A DNA stretch of 64,000 bases from Massilia sp. METH4 (GCF_037094685.1 NZ_CP146614.1:2418001-2482000), one strand, 5' to 3'. Counted from the stretch's first letter, positions 51,614-60,659 are shown. A program made the numbers and translations. Notes: generated by a model not told the origin, from the letters alone.

Positions 51614-52195
51614 ATGAGCGAGCGCACCCGCTGCACCTGGGCCAACCCGGCCAATCCCCGCTACATCGCCTACCACGACGAAGAGTGGGGCGTGCCGTGC
51701 CACGACGAGCGGCGGCTGTTCGAGATGCTGAACCTGGAAGGCGCGCAGGCCGGGCTGTCGTGGGAGACGATCCTGAACAAGCGCGAGTCGTACCGCGCCG
51801 CGTTCGACGACTGGGACCCGGTGAAGATCGCCGCCTACGGGCCGGAAAGGGTGGCCGAACTGCTGGCCGACCCCGGCATCGTGCGCAACCGGCTGAAGGT
51901 CGCCGCGGCGGTCACGAACGCGCAAGCCTACCTGCGGCTGCGCGAAGGCGGCCAGACGCTGGACGGCTACCTGTGGGGCTGGGTGGACGGCAAGCCGATC
52001 TGCAACCACATCGCCACCCCGGCCGATCGCGCCGCGAAAACGGAACTGTCCGACCGCATCGCGAAGGACCTGGCGAAACGGGGCTTCAAGTTCGTCGGCT
52101 CCACCATCGTGTACGCCTACCTGCAGGGCGTGGGCATCGTCAACGACCATGATGCGGCGTGCTTCCGGCACGCGGAGTGCGCGCGCCTTGGCTGA
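51614..52195 (+). CDS. tag: DNA-3-methyladenine glycosylase I
   Basis: This 193-residue repair enzyme removes 3-methyladenine from DNA. The family start RCTWANPANPRYIAYHDEEW holds the zinc Cys and His. The active-site Glu lies in NLEGAQAGLSWETILNKRE, and the second zinc pair is in the C-terminal HDAACFRHAEC. The length and helix-hairpin-helix fold match E. coli Tag. The ATG at 51614 gives the canonical start. Its 3' end overlaps the start of mnmC by up to 47 bp. Confidence 0.95.
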   Translation: MSERTRCTWANPANPRYIAYHDEEWGVPCHDERRLFEMLNLEGAQAGLSWETILNKRESYRAAFDDWDPVKIAAYGPERVAELLADPGIVRNRLKVAAAVTNAQAYLRLREGGQTLDGYLWGWVDGKPICNHIATPADRAAKTELSDRIAKDLAKRGFKFVGSTIVYAYLQGVGIVNDHDAACFRHAECARLG

Positions 52196-53840
52196 CCGCA
52201 CGATCCTCGACCTGGCGTTCGACGAGCAGCGCTTCCATGCCGCCCGCGCGGGCGCGGGCTCGCTGCATTACCTCTGCGTGCAGGCGGCCTTGCCGGCAGT
52301 GGACGATCCAGCGCTCGCGGCCCGCTGGCCGCTGGCCGTGCCGGGCCTGCACCGCGTCGAGCTCGATGGCGGCCGCACGGTCCTCGACATCGCGCTGGGC
52401 GAGCCCGATGCGCTGCTGCCGGAACTGGCGGCGCGCGTGGACGAGTTCATCGCGCCGTCCACGCAGGCGCCGCTCCGGGCACTGGCGCGGCTCGCCGCGC
52501 CCGGGGCCCGGCTGCTGACGGCACTGGGCGACGAGGCCTGGCGCCGCAACCTGCGCGCCGCCGGCTTTTCGTGGGAGGCGGAAACCGAGCCGCTGGAAGC
52601 CCGCTACACGAGCCGCAAGCCGCAGCCGCCGCGGCCGGCGCCGCCGGTGAAGAGCGCCGTCGTCATCGGCGCCGGCGTGGCCGGTGCCGCCGCCTGCGAA
52701 CGCCTGTGCGCGCACGGCTGGCAGGTCACGCTGGTGGAGCGCCACGCGGAACCGGCGCAGGAAGCCTCCGGCAACCGGGCCGGCATCTTCATGCCGCTGC
52801 TCTCGCGCGACGACAATATCCCCACGCGCCTGACGCGCGCCGCCTATCTGTACGCGATGCGCCGCTGGCAGGCGCTGGGCGGCATGGCGCCGGACGGCAG
52901 CGTGCCCATCCTTGGCCAGCAGTGCGGCGTGCTGCAACTGGCGCGCGACGCGGAGCACGCCGCATTGCAGCGCGAGGTGGCCGAGGCCTGGCGCTATCCG
53001 GAAGCCTATGTGCGCTGGCTCGATGCGGCCGAGGCGTCGGCACGGCTCGGCGCGGCCACGCCGCACGGCGCCTGGCTGTTTCCGCAGGGCGGCTGGGCCA
53101 ATCCCGCCTCCGTGTGCCGCGCCATGCTGGCCGCCTGTGGCGAAGGGTTGCGGCGCGTGTTCCATGCCGAAGCGTTGACCCTGGAGCGCACGGCGGATCA
53201 CTGGCTGGCGCGCGGCAGCGATGGCACCGTGCTGGCCGAGGGCGCGCACGTGATCGTCGCCAACGGCGCCGGCGCCATGCACCTGCCGCAGACGGCGCCG
53301 CTGCCGCTGTACACGATGCGCGGGCAGGTTACCCACCTGGCCGCGGACGCTTTCGCACCCTTGCCGCTGGTCGTGTGCCGCGAGGCCTATATGACGCCGG
53401 CCGTCGATGGCATCGTCAGCGTGGGCGCGACCTATGACAAGGATGCCGACCGCGCGCTGCGCGCCGCCAGCCAGCAGGAAAACCTGTCGCGCGCGCGAGA
53501 GATTCTCGGTGGGGGCCGCGTCCCCGATGCGCCGCCGCTCGCCGGCCGCGTGGGCCTGCGCTGCATGGCCCCCGATCGCCTGCCGCTGGTGGGCGCGTTG
53601 CCCGATTATGCGGCGCCCGGCCAGCCGGAGCGCTTGCGCGACGTGCCGCGCTACCCGAACCTGCATGCCTTGCTCGGTTACGCATCGCGTGGCCTGATCT
53701 GGGCGCCGCTCGCCGCCGAGTTGCTGGTTTGTCAGCTTGAAGGACTGTCATCGCCGCTGGAAGCCTCCCTGGCGGCCGCCCTTGATCCGGGCCGGTTTTT
53801 GCTCAAATCCCGGCGGAAAATTGTCGCGCCCACGCCATAG
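52149..53840 (+). CDS. mnmC: MnmC-like FAD-dependent tRNA-modifying oxidoreductase with degraded methyltransferase half
   Basis: The protein has up to 563 residues. The C-terminal domain (about 165-560) is the FAD oxidoreductase that trims cmnm5s2U34 to nm5s2U in tRNA: VVIGAGVAGAAACERL, EASGNRAGIFMPLLS and GLRCMAPDRLPLVG are typical. The N-terminal part keeps traces of the MnmC methyltransferase (LHYLCVQAALPAV, RWPLAVPGLHRVELDGG) but lacks its SAM-binding half. The signature FLDGFAPAKNP is replaced by EFIAPSTQAP. It probably cannot do the final methylation. The ATG overlaps tag by 47 bp; TTG at 52188, after GGAG, is another possible start. Confidence 0.85.
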   Translation: MMRRASGTRSARALADRTILDLAFDEQRFHAARAGAGSLHYLCVQAALPAVDDPALAARWPLAVPGLHRVELDGGRTVLDIALGEPDALLPELAARVDEFIAPSTQAPLRALARLAAPGARLLTALGDEAWRRNLRAAGFSWEAETEPLEARYTSRKPQPPRPAPPVKSAVVIGAGVAGAAACERLCAHGWQVTLVERHAEPAQEASGNRAGIFMPLLSRDDNIPTRLTRAAYLYAMRRWQALGGMAPDGSVPILGQQCGVLQLARDAEHAALQREVAEAWRYPEAYVRWLDAAEASARLGAATPHGAWLFPQGGWANPASVCRAMLAACGEGLRRVFHAEALTLERTADHWLARGSDGTVLAEGAHVIVANGAGAMHLPQTAPLPLYTMRGQVTHLAADAFAPLPLVVCREAYMTPAVDGIVSVGATYDKDADRALRAASQQENLSRAREILGGGRVPDAPPLAGRVGLRCMAPDRLPLVGALPDYAAPGQPERLRDVPRYPNLHALLGYASRGLIWAPLAAELLVCQLEGLSSPLEASLAAALDPGRFLLKSRRKIVAPTP

Positions 53841-53920
53841 ATCGGTCCATAAGCGGCCATAAACCCTGATTTCATGCGGCTTCGCGGCTATAATTTCCGT
53901 ACTGAAACGTTTGCGGGGTA

Positions 53921-54616
53921 ATGATGGAAGATCGAGGCGGCTCGCCCGAGCTGTTCGTGTTTCTGGCTTCCACGGTGCACGACATGAAGAATTCGCTCAG
54001 CGTGCTGGGCGGCACGCTGGAGGGCCTGCTCGACAGGCAGGCCAGCGACGAAGCGTCGTACCCGCAGATGGCGCACATGCTGTACCAGACGCGCCGGCTG
54101 TCCGACAACCTGATGCAGCTGCTGGCGCTGTACAAGGAAGTGGGCAAGCCCACCTATCCGTTCGAGCCGGTCACGGTACCGCTGGGCGAGCTCGTGCACC
54201 AGGTGGCGAGCCAGTCGCGGGTGCTGCTGGCGGCGAAGGAAATCCGCCTCGACCTCGATTACCCGCAGGACCTGTTGTGGACGCTGGACGAGGATCTCGT
54301 CATCGGCGTGCTGTGCCACGCGATCAACAACGCCGTGCGCTACACGCGCGACCGCATCCGGGTGGCGATCGCCGAGCGCGACGGCATGCTGGAATTCCGC
54401 GTCGAGGACAATGGCATGGGCTTCCCGCCCTCGATGATCGAGGCGGGCGCCGTGGTGGGGCAGGGCGTGAACTTCCTGACCAATAGCAGCGGCCTGGGCC
54501 TGTTCTTCGCCAGCGAAGTGGCCAAGATGCACAAGCGCCGCCAGCAGGGCGGCAGCGTGCGCCTGGAAAACGGCGGGCCGCTGGGCGGCGGCTGCTTCGT
54601 GCTGACCTTGCCTTGA
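53921..54616 (+). CDS. Soluble histidine kinase, core domains only
   Basis: This 231-residue protein has a dimerisation helix with the H-box STVHDMKNSLSVLGG and an HATPase domain: N-box HAINNAVRYTR, G1 VEDNGMGFP, G2 SSGLGLFFASEVAKMH. There is no sensor, HAMP or transmembrane segment, so it is cytosolic and takes its signal from a partner. The next gene, a response regulator with TPR repeats, starts 4 bp after its stop, so the two form a pair. Two adjacent ATGs (53921, 53924) follow GGGG. Confidence 0.9.
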   Translation: MMEDRGGSPELFVFLASTVHDMKNSLSVLGGTLEGLLDRQASDEASYPQMAHMLYQTRRLSDNLMQLLALYKEVGKPTYPFEPVTVPLGELVHQVASQSRVLLAAKEIRLDLDYPQDLLWTLDEDLVIGVLCHAINNAVRYTRDRIRVAIAERDGMLEFRVEDNGMGFPPSMIEAGAVVGQGVNFLTNSSGLGLFFASEVAKMHKRRQQGGSVRLENGGPLGGGCFVLTLP

Positions 54617-54620
54617 TGCC

Positions 54621-56333
54621 ATGAGCGGCACCTATATCACCGCCAGCGGTGCCCCGGTACCCGAGATATCGGCCGTGGACTGGAGCGAGAAGCGCTACCT
54701 GATCGTCGACGACTTCGTCGGCATCCGGCAACTGCTGCGCGAATCGCTGCGCAATATCGGCGCCCGCCACATCGACCAGGCCTCGTCCGGCGGCGAGGCG
54801 ATGACCTTGCTGGGGCGCACGCACTACGACGTGGTGCTGTGCGACTTCAACCTGGGCGAGGGCAAGAACGGCCAGCAGGTGCTGGAGGAAGCGCGCGTGC
54901 GCAACCTGATGGTGCCCAGCAGCGTCTGGCTGATGGTGTCCGCCGAAAAAAGCGTGGAATCGGTGATGGGCGCGGCCGAACACCAGCCCGATGCCTACAT
55001 CATCAAGCCGATCACCGAGGGCGTGCTGCTGACGCGGCTGAACCGGGTGTGGCACAAGAAGCAGATCTTTGGCGAGATCGACGCGGCCTACATCGACAAG
55101 GATTACCTGCGCGCGGCCCGCCTGTGCGATGAGCAGATCGCCCGCCACAAGGTGCACGAGATCGACCTGATGCGCATGAAGGCCGCGCTGCTGCTGAAGG
55201 CCGGCGAGCCGGAAAAGGCACGCGTGGTCTATGAAAAGCTGCTGGAGGAGCGCGAGTACAACTGGGCCCGCACCGGCCTGGGGAAAATCAGGATGGCCAA
55301 TGGCGACCACGAGGCTGCGCGCCAGATGTTCCAGGGCGTGATCGCCGAGAACCGCTTCTATATCGATGCCTACGACCAGCTGGCCGCCGTGCTGGAGCTG
55401 CTGGGCCGCCACGAGGATGCCTGCGGCGTGCTGGAGAAGGCAGCCAGGCTGTCGCCGAACTCGGTGCCGCGCCAGCGCAGCCTGGGCAACGCGGCCCTGC
55501 GCATCGGCAATGTGCAGCTGGCCGAGCACGCGTTCCGCAAATGCCTGGCGATCGGCGAATACTCGATCCGGCGCACGGTGGATGCCTACCTGGGCATGGC
55601 CCGCGTGTGCGGCATGAAGAACGACACCAAGGAAGCACTGCGCCTGCTGGCCATCGCCCAGCGCGATTTTCCCGGCGAGCTGGTACAGCTGCGCAGCAAG
55701 GTCACCGAAGGCCTCGTCTATCACGAGAGCGGCGACTACCGCCGCGCGCGCAAGTCCGGCGACGAGCTTGAGACGATGCTCGGGCAGGAAAGGAAGCGCC
55801 CGCATACGGCCACCTGCATCGAGATGGCCACGCTGCTGTTCGCCGTGGGCGTGAAGGAAGCGCCGGTGGAACTGCTGTGCCATGTCGTGCGCAACAACCA
55901 CGACAACCAGGTGCTCGTCGACGAGGTGCAGAAGATCTTCGACAAGGCGCGCATGAGCGAGGAGGGCGTGGACCTCATCGCCGCGGCGCGCAAGGAAGCG
56001 GCCGAGATGATGAACCAGGGCGTGCTGCTGTGGAAGACCGGCCGGCTGGACGAGGCGGTGGCATGGATGCGCGAATCGCGCGAACGGCTGCCGGACAATA
56101 TGCGCATCCTGTTCAACTCGGCGCAGATGCTGATCAGCCGCATGCAGCAGCAGGGTTACGACGAGGAATTGATGATCGAGGCAAACGGGGTACTGATGCA
56201 CGTCGATGCGCTGGCGCCCGGCCAGCAGCGCTTTGCCCAGCTCGTGGAACAGTTGCAGGAGCTGGTGCCGCGTCGCGCGGAGGAGGCGGGGGCGCAGGCC
56301 CAGCAGGAGGAGCCCGCCACGCCCGCGGAGTAG
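54621..56333 (+). CDS. Response regulator receiver fused to TPR repeats
   Basis: The protein has 570 residues. The receiver domain (about 25-150) shows YLIVDDFVGIRQLL, the phosphoacceptor Asp in VVLCDFNLGEGKNG, and the Lys in YIIKPITEGVLL. The rest (about 165-550) is a chain of TPR-like helical repeats (ALLLKAGEPEKARVVYEKLL is one), ending in a Glu/Ala/Gln-rich tail. There is no DNA-binding domain, so output must be by protein contact. Similar receiver-TPR proteins in gamma- and betaproteobacteria are poorly understood. It is paired with the kinase just upstream. Confidence 0.9.
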   Translation: MSGTYITASGAPVPEISAVDWSEKRYLIVDDFVGIRQLLRESLRNIGARHIDQASSGGEAMTLLGRTHYDVVLCDFNLGEGKNGQQVLEEARVRNLMVPSSVWLMVSAEKSVESVMGAAEHQPDAYIIKPITEGVLLTRLNRVWHKKQIFGEIDAAYIDKDYLRAARLCDEQIARHKVHEIDLMRMKAALLLKAGEPEKARVVYEKLLEEREYNWARTGLGKIRMANGDHEAARQMFQGVIAENRFYIDAYDQLAAVLELLGRHEDACGVLEKAARLSPNSVPRQRSLGNAALRIGNVQLAEHAFRKCLAIGEYSIRRTVDAYLGMARVCGMKNDTKEALRLLAIAQRDFPGELVQLRSKVTEGLVYHESGDYRRARKSGDELETMLGQERKRPHTATCIEMATLLFAVGVKEAPVELLCHVVRNNHDNQVLVDEVQKIFDKARMSEEGVDLIAAARKEAAEMMNQGVLLWKTGRLDEAVAWMRESRERLPDNMRILFNSAQMLISRMQQQGYDEELMIEANGVLMHVDALAPGQQRFAQLVEQLQELVPRRAEEAGAQAQQEEPATPAE

Positions 56334-56339
56334 GAGGGG

Positions 56340-57074
56340 TTATTCCTTTTTCGGCGTCGTCTTGCGGGCAGCAGGTTTGCGTGCCGCCGTGCCGTCGGCC
56401 TTCGGATCGGCTTCCCCGTCCGCTTTCGCGCCTTCGTTGGCTGCGCCCTCCTGGCGTGCTTCCGGCGCCGGCGCCGGGCGGGTTTCCGCCGTCATCGCCG
56501 TGCTGACCGCCTGCTTGAACTGTTCCTGCAGCATGTTCCACCAGATCGCCGGATTGGCCATCTGCGCGGCCGCCGCCGCGGCCAGGTCCGGCTTCGGCAA
56601 TGCCTCGTCGGCCGGTTTCGCTTCCACCTTCTGTGCCGGCTTCGCTTCGGCCTTCACCTCGGGCTTCGGCACCGGCGTGGGCGTGGGCGCGGGCGGCTTC
56701 GGCGCAACCTTCGCCGGTTCGAGGTGGTTGAAGAAGGCGGCGGCGTAAGGGTTGGCCTCGAACAGCGATTTTTCCGTCCGCCCCGGCTTTTGCTGCATCG
56801 AGTCGGCCAGGCTCTGCCCCATCGACTTCAAGGTTGCAATCGTGCCGCGCTGCACTTCCAGCGCCTGGATACTGCTGCGCAGCATCGCCTGGTTCAGGTT
56901 CAGCCATGATTCCACGGCTTTCAGGTCGCTGATCTTCTTGTCCAGTTCATCAAGCGACAGGGTGGGCGAGGCCAGGCCGGGCACGCCCATGCTGCCCCAC
57001 AGCGATTTCACGAAATCCAGCGTGTCCGTCATCACGGCAGCGCCGGGAATGTTTGGCATTTGCGGTGTGCTCAT
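56340..57074 (-). CDS. phaM: PhaM-family polyhydroxyalkanoate granule regulator
   Basis: This 244-residue protein has an N-terminal PhaM domain (about 15-110) with TLDFVKSLWGSMGVPGLASP, LDELDKKISDLKAVESWLNL and SIQALEVQRGTIATLKSMG. A second conserved patch (MANPAIWWNMLQEQFKQAV) follows a Pro/Ala/Lys-rich linker, and the C-terminus is a lysine-rich, histone-like AAARK tail that binds DNA in Ralstonia PhaM. PhaM activates PHA synthase and ties granules to the nucleoid, so polyester storage is likely in this organism, although no pha genes are in the window. Confidence 0.9.
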   Translation of the reverse strand: MSTPQMPNIPGAAVMTDTLDFVKSLWGSMGVPGLASPTLSLDELDKKISDLKAVESWLNLNQAMLRSSIQALEVQRGTIATLKSMGQSLADSMQQKPGRTEKSLFEANPYAAAFFNHLEPAKVAPKPPAPTPTPVPKPEVKAEAKPAQKVEAKPADEALPKPDLAAAAAAQMANPAIWWNMLQEQFKQAVSTAMTAETRPAPAPEARQEGAANEGAKADGEADPKADGTAARKPAARKTTPKKE

Positions 57075-57170
57075 GGCTTCTCCAAAGGCTTGGGTTGGGA
57101 CCGTCGGCGCTTAGCGTAGCAGATTCCACGCCTTCTCCGGGAAAAACCGGATCGGTTTACACTAGCGGGC

Positions 57171-58322
57171 ATGACGATCGTTTCCTTTCTTTCGCGATAC
57201 CGCCGCGTACTGGTGCTGTGCGTGGCCACCGCGGCACTGCACTACGTGACGATCGATTGGCTGGCGGCACGCATCGGCAGCCGCGACATGCCCCGCGAGC
57301 AGGTGCCGATGAAGGTCAGTGCCCAGGTCCGGCCGGCGCTGCCGGTGCGCACCGCGCCGGCGCCTGGCGAGGCCGAGGCGGCACCCCCGGCACCGGCGCC
57401 ACGGCGCCGGCCACCCGCCCCGGCCCGTGTGGCCTCGCCCGCGCAGCCGGTGCCCGAGCCCTCGTTCGAACCGATCGGGGAACCGGCCGCGGTTTCGGCG
57501 TCGGCTGCGGCGGACTTCATTCCTGCGCCGGTCGCGCCGGACCCGATGCCGGCACCGGCGCAGGCCGGCGCCGCGCCGGAGGCGCCGCCGGTACAATCGC
57601 CCGTTGAACCAGCGCAGGCCCAGGCCGCGGCCGAGCCGGTCGCGGGCCGCCGCTATCGCGTCAACGTGCCGCCTTCGGCCAGCTTCGAGCTGGAAGTGAA
57701 GCGCCTTGACGCCGACGGCAAGCAGTGGAACGGCAGCGCCGACATGCGCTGGCAAACCGATGGCAGCAAGTACCAGGTGGGCCTGGAAGTGGGTATCAGC
57801 CTGCTGGTGGCGCGCGTGGGCCTGCTCGAGCTGGCCAGCGAGGGCACGATCGACGATGCCGGCATCGCCCCGGTGAAGATGACGGAAAAGCGCCGCAGCC
57901 GCTCCATGACGGCCACCCACTTCGACCACGAGGGCAAGCGCATTACCTTCTCGGCCAGCACGGCCGCCGTGCCCATGGTGATTGGCGCGCAGGACAAGGC
58001 CACGGTGCCGTTCCAGCTGGCCGCCATCGGACGCGGCGACGTCAACCAGTTCGGCGGCGACATCGATATCCAGGTGGGCGAGGACCGCGAAGCAACCGTG
58101 TACCGCTTCGTGCTGGTGGGCGAGGAGGAACTGGAAACGAAGATGGGCCGGCTGGTGACGTGGCGCCTGGCGCGCCCGCCGCGGCCCGGCAGCTACAATG
58201 CCCGGCTCGATATCTGGCTCGCGCCGAGCCTGGACTGGTATCCGGTGCAGATCCGCAATACGGAGCGCAGCGGCGCCGTGACGACGCAGACCGTCACGAA
58301 GATCCTGCGCCCCGCAAGCTGA
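57171..58322 (+). CDS. DUF3108 protein with N-terminal membrane anchor
   Basis: This 383-residue protein has one N-terminal hydrophobic anchor (VLVLCVATAALHYVTIDWLA), then a long Pro/Ala-rich linker (about 40-165) like those that span the periplasm in TonB-type proteins. The C-terminal DUF3108 beta-rich domain (about 170-380) follows, with YRVNVPPSASFELEVKRL at its start and LDIWLAPSLDWYPVQIRNTE near its end. The function of DUF3108 is unknown; an envelope role is likely. It is followed 11 bp later by a second DUF3108 gene. Confidence 0.85.
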   Translation: MTIVSFLSRYRRVLVLCVATAALHYVTIDWLAARIGSRDMPREQVPMKVSAQVRPALPVRTAPAPGEAEAAPPAPAPRRRPPAPARVASPAQPVPEPSFEPIGEPAAVSASAAADFIPAPVAPDPMPAPAQAGAAPEAPPVQSPVEPAQAQAAAEPVAGRRYRVNVPPSASFELEVKRLDADGKQWNGSADMRWQTDGSKYQVGLEVGISLLVARVGLLELASEGTIDDAGIAPVKMTEKRRSRSMTATHFDHEGKRITFSASTAAVPMVIGAQDKATVPFQLAAIGRGDVNQFGGDIDIQVGEDREATVYRFVLVGEEELETKMGRLVTWRLARPPRPGSYNARLDIWLAPSLDWYPVQIRNTERSGAVTTQTVTKILRPAS

Positions 58323-58333
58323 AAGGAAATCCT

Positions 58334-59077
58334 ATGAAACGTACCCTGCGAACCGCCGTCTTCTCCGGCCTGGCCATGCTGGCCGGCGCCGCTGGCGCCC
58401 AGGACGACCACCCGAGCGTGAAGCGCCCGTTCGACCTGCCGCCATCGGCGGAACTGACCTATTCGGTGAAGGCCAGCAGCCATGGCATCCCGCTGTCCGG
58501 CAACGGCACCATCACCTGGCAGCATGGCAATGGCAAGTACACGCTCGTGACGGAGGCGCGCTCCGGCATGTTCGGCAAGGTGCTCGAATACCGCAGCGAG
58601 GGCACGATCGACGCCTATGGCCTGGCGCCGGACACGTACCACGAAAAACGCATCAGGAAGGGCGCCGGCACCACCACGTTCGGCCGCGAAGCGAAGACGA
58701 TCAACCTGGCCGACAGCGAGAACACGGTGCCGATCCATGGCGGCGAGCAGGATCGCAGCAGCGCTGCCTGGCAACTGGCCGCCGTCGCCCGCGCCGCCCC
58801 GCAAAAGTTCACACCGGGCACGGAATGGAATTTCTACGTGGTGGGCCGGCGTAACGCCGAAACCTGGAGCTTCAAGGTAGTTGGTACCGACACGGTGAAA
58901 ACCGGCATGGGCGACCTGAAGGCCGTCCACTTCAGCAAGGCGCCGCCGAAGGGCAAGGGCCAGCAGGTGGACCTGTGGCTGGCGCCCGCGCTGGAGTGGT
59001 ACCCGGTGCGCCTCGTGTTCCTGGAAGACGATGGCGATTCTTTCGAGCAATTGCTCGACAAGGTGACCAAGAAATAA
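58334..59077 (+). CDS. DUF3108 periplasmic protein
   Basis: This 247-residue protein has a cleavable signal peptide (about 1-22, TAVFSGLAMLAGAAGAQ) and one DUF3108 domain. The opening strand PPSAELTYSVKASSHGIPLS and the closing WLAPALEWYPVRLVFLEDDG mirror those of the gene upstream, so the two arose by duplication: one is anchored with a linker, one soluble in the periplasm. The ATG at 58334 follows AAAGGAAATCCT. A hairpin repeat follows the gene. Confidence 0.87.
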   Translation: MKRTLRTAVFSGLAMLAGAAGAQDDHPSVKRPFDLPPSAELTYSVKASSHGIPLSGNGTITWQHGNGKYTLVTEARSGMFGKVLEYRSEGTIDAYGLAPDTYHEKRIRKGAGTTTFGREAKTINLADSENTVPIHGGEQDRSSAAWQLAAVARAAPQKFTPGTEWNFYVVGRRNAETWSFKVVGTDTVKTGMGDLKAVHFSKAPPKGKGQQVDLWLAPALEWYPVRLVFLEDDGDSFEQLLDKVTKK

Positions 59078-59083
59078 GCAAAA

Positions 59084-59166
59084 GTTGCCATGAAAATGGG
59101 GACGTACCCCATTTTTCCGGCAACTATTTCCTGGAAAATGGGGTCTGTCCCCATTTCCCCAGCAAC
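59084..59166. repeat. Double hairpin repeat, TGTCCCC family
   Basis: The first hairpin (59084-59124) has outer arms GTTGCC/GGCAAC and inner arms AAAATGGGG/CCCCATTTT. The second (59136-59156) is AAATGGGG-TCTGT-CCCCATTT. A further GCAAC at 59162-59166 can pair with the upstream GTTGC. The element fills most of the 205-bp gap between the DUF3108 gene and the condensin-like operon, and could terminate the former. Confidence 0.85.
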
Positions 59167-59282
59167 TTTTGCCGGGCCGCAAGCAACGGTTTTGCAAGCC
59201 GGAACTGGTATACTCACGTCCCCGCCTGAGTCCGCAAGCCTTTGAGGTTTAAGCAACAGGGCGCCCAGAACCCCGGAGCGCG

Positions 59283-60656
59283 ATGAGTAATACCGCACAA
59301 GCGACAGCCAGCGCAGCCACGGCTGCCGAACACAATCCCAACGAGCAGGAACAGGCCCTGCAGGCGCATTTCCAGCCGCACGTGGCCGTCGACGAGATCG
59401 AGCAGGTCTTCCACCTGAAGCGCGCCCAGCCGCTGCTGCAGGTGTTCACCGCGCTGTTCCACGGCGGCTTCGAGAGCGTGCTGGTGCGCCTGCTGGTGCT
59501 GCGCGAGCTGGCCAACGACACGTCCGTGTCGGCTTTTTCGCGCGCCGACATCAACACGCGCCTGGCTTACCTGCTGCCGGAAAGCCTGGAAACGGTGCTG
59601 ATGCGCCTGCGCACGAACGGCCTGCTGGCCTGGGATGCGCAGCAGGGCGTCTACCGCGTGACGCCGATGGCGCGCAACGTGCTCTCCTCGATCGACGCCT
59701 TGCTGACCCTCGGCCAGGACCAGGATGAGGCGGAAATGGGCTTCCTGCTGTCGCAGGTGGCCGGCGCGCAGGCGGTGGGCGGCGTCACCGCGGAGCAGTT
59801 GCAGCATCTGCTGGGCCGCCTCACGGACCTGACCGACGAATTCCGCGACGCCATCGCCTCCGGCTCCGAGTTCCGGCTGCGCGAATCGCAGGCCAAATGG
59901 CACACGGCGTGCGACTGGGTGGAAAAGGGGTCCGAGATCCTGCGCGCGATCACCAGCGACGAGAACGCGGACGCGGCCACGCACCGCGCCGCCCAGGCGA
60001 TCGGCCGCGCCCAGAGTTCGCTCCTGAACATGCAGGGCATGTTCTCGCGCGCGCTGAACCAGATCGAACGCCAGCGCGTGCACCTGGGGCAGTCCGGCCT
60101 GTCGACGACGGACATCAAGCGCTGGCTGCTGGCGCACCAGGACCTGGCTTCGCTGGCCGAGGACGCCATCGAGCGGCCGGTGAAGCCGCTGTTCATCACG
60201 CCGGCCGAGATGATCGACGTGGCCGAGACGGAACTGATGGCCGAGCGGGTGGTGGTGCAGAACTCCGGCCTGCCGTCCGGCGAGGATGCGCCGCTGACCG
60301 TGAGCGAGGACCAGGCCATGCAGCGCGAGCTGGACGACTGGCTGGCCCGCCTGTCGGACTTCGCCACGCTGAACAACTTCCCCAGCATCGCCGCCGAGTC
60401 GCCGAAGGAGATCAAGGTGCACGAGGCGCTGCTGCCGGCCAGCTTCGCCGTGGCGTCGTACCGCGCGTCGATGCTGCCGCTGCTGGGTGACGAAGGCGAG
60501 GCGAGCCTGCAGGGCGCCACGGCCGAACTGGCGCGCCTGCCGCTGCAGTTCGCGCCCACCGACATGATGGTGCAATTGAACGATATGGAAGTGGCAGCGA
60601 TGACGCTGGCGAACCTGTCACTGGATCTGGACGAACGCGGCAAGCACGCGAGTTGA
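59283..60656 (+). CDS. Condensin-like kleisin subunit (MksF/JetA-like)
   Basis: This 457-residue, mainly helical soluble protein has a winged-helix-like N-terminal part (about 35-140: SRADINTRLAYLLPESLETV, MRLRTNGLLAWDAQQGVYRV), a long helical middle and an acidic C-terminal part. I assign it from operon order: it is followed by an MksE-like gene and an SMC-type ATPase, the arrangement of MksFEB and Wadjet JetABC complexes. It would link the heads of the SMC dimer. Its own sequence is not strongly diagnostic. The first gene of the operon, it follows a repeat element. Confidence 0.7.
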   Translation: MSNTAQATASAATAAEHNPNEQEQALQAHFQPHVAVDEIEQVFHLKRAQPLLQVFTALFHGGFESVLVRLLVLRELANDTSVSAFSRADINTRLAYLLPESLETVLMRLRTNGLLAWDAQQGVYRVTPMARNVLSSIDALLTLGQDQDEAEMGFLLSQVAGAQAVGGVTAEQLQHLLGRLTDLTDEFRDAIASGSEFRLRESQAKWHTACDWVEKGSEILRAITSDENADAATHRAAQAIGRAQSSLLNMQGMFSRALNQIERQRVHLGQSGLSTTDIKRWLLAHQDLASLAEDAIERPVKPLFITPAEMIDVAETELMAERVVVQNSGLPSGEDAPLTVSEDQAMQRELDDWLARLSDFATLNNFPSIAAESPKEIKVHEALLPASFAVASYRASMLPLLGDEGEASLQGATAELARLPLQFAPTDMMVQLNDMEVAAMTLANLSLDLDERGKHAS

Positions 60657-60659
60657 CTT

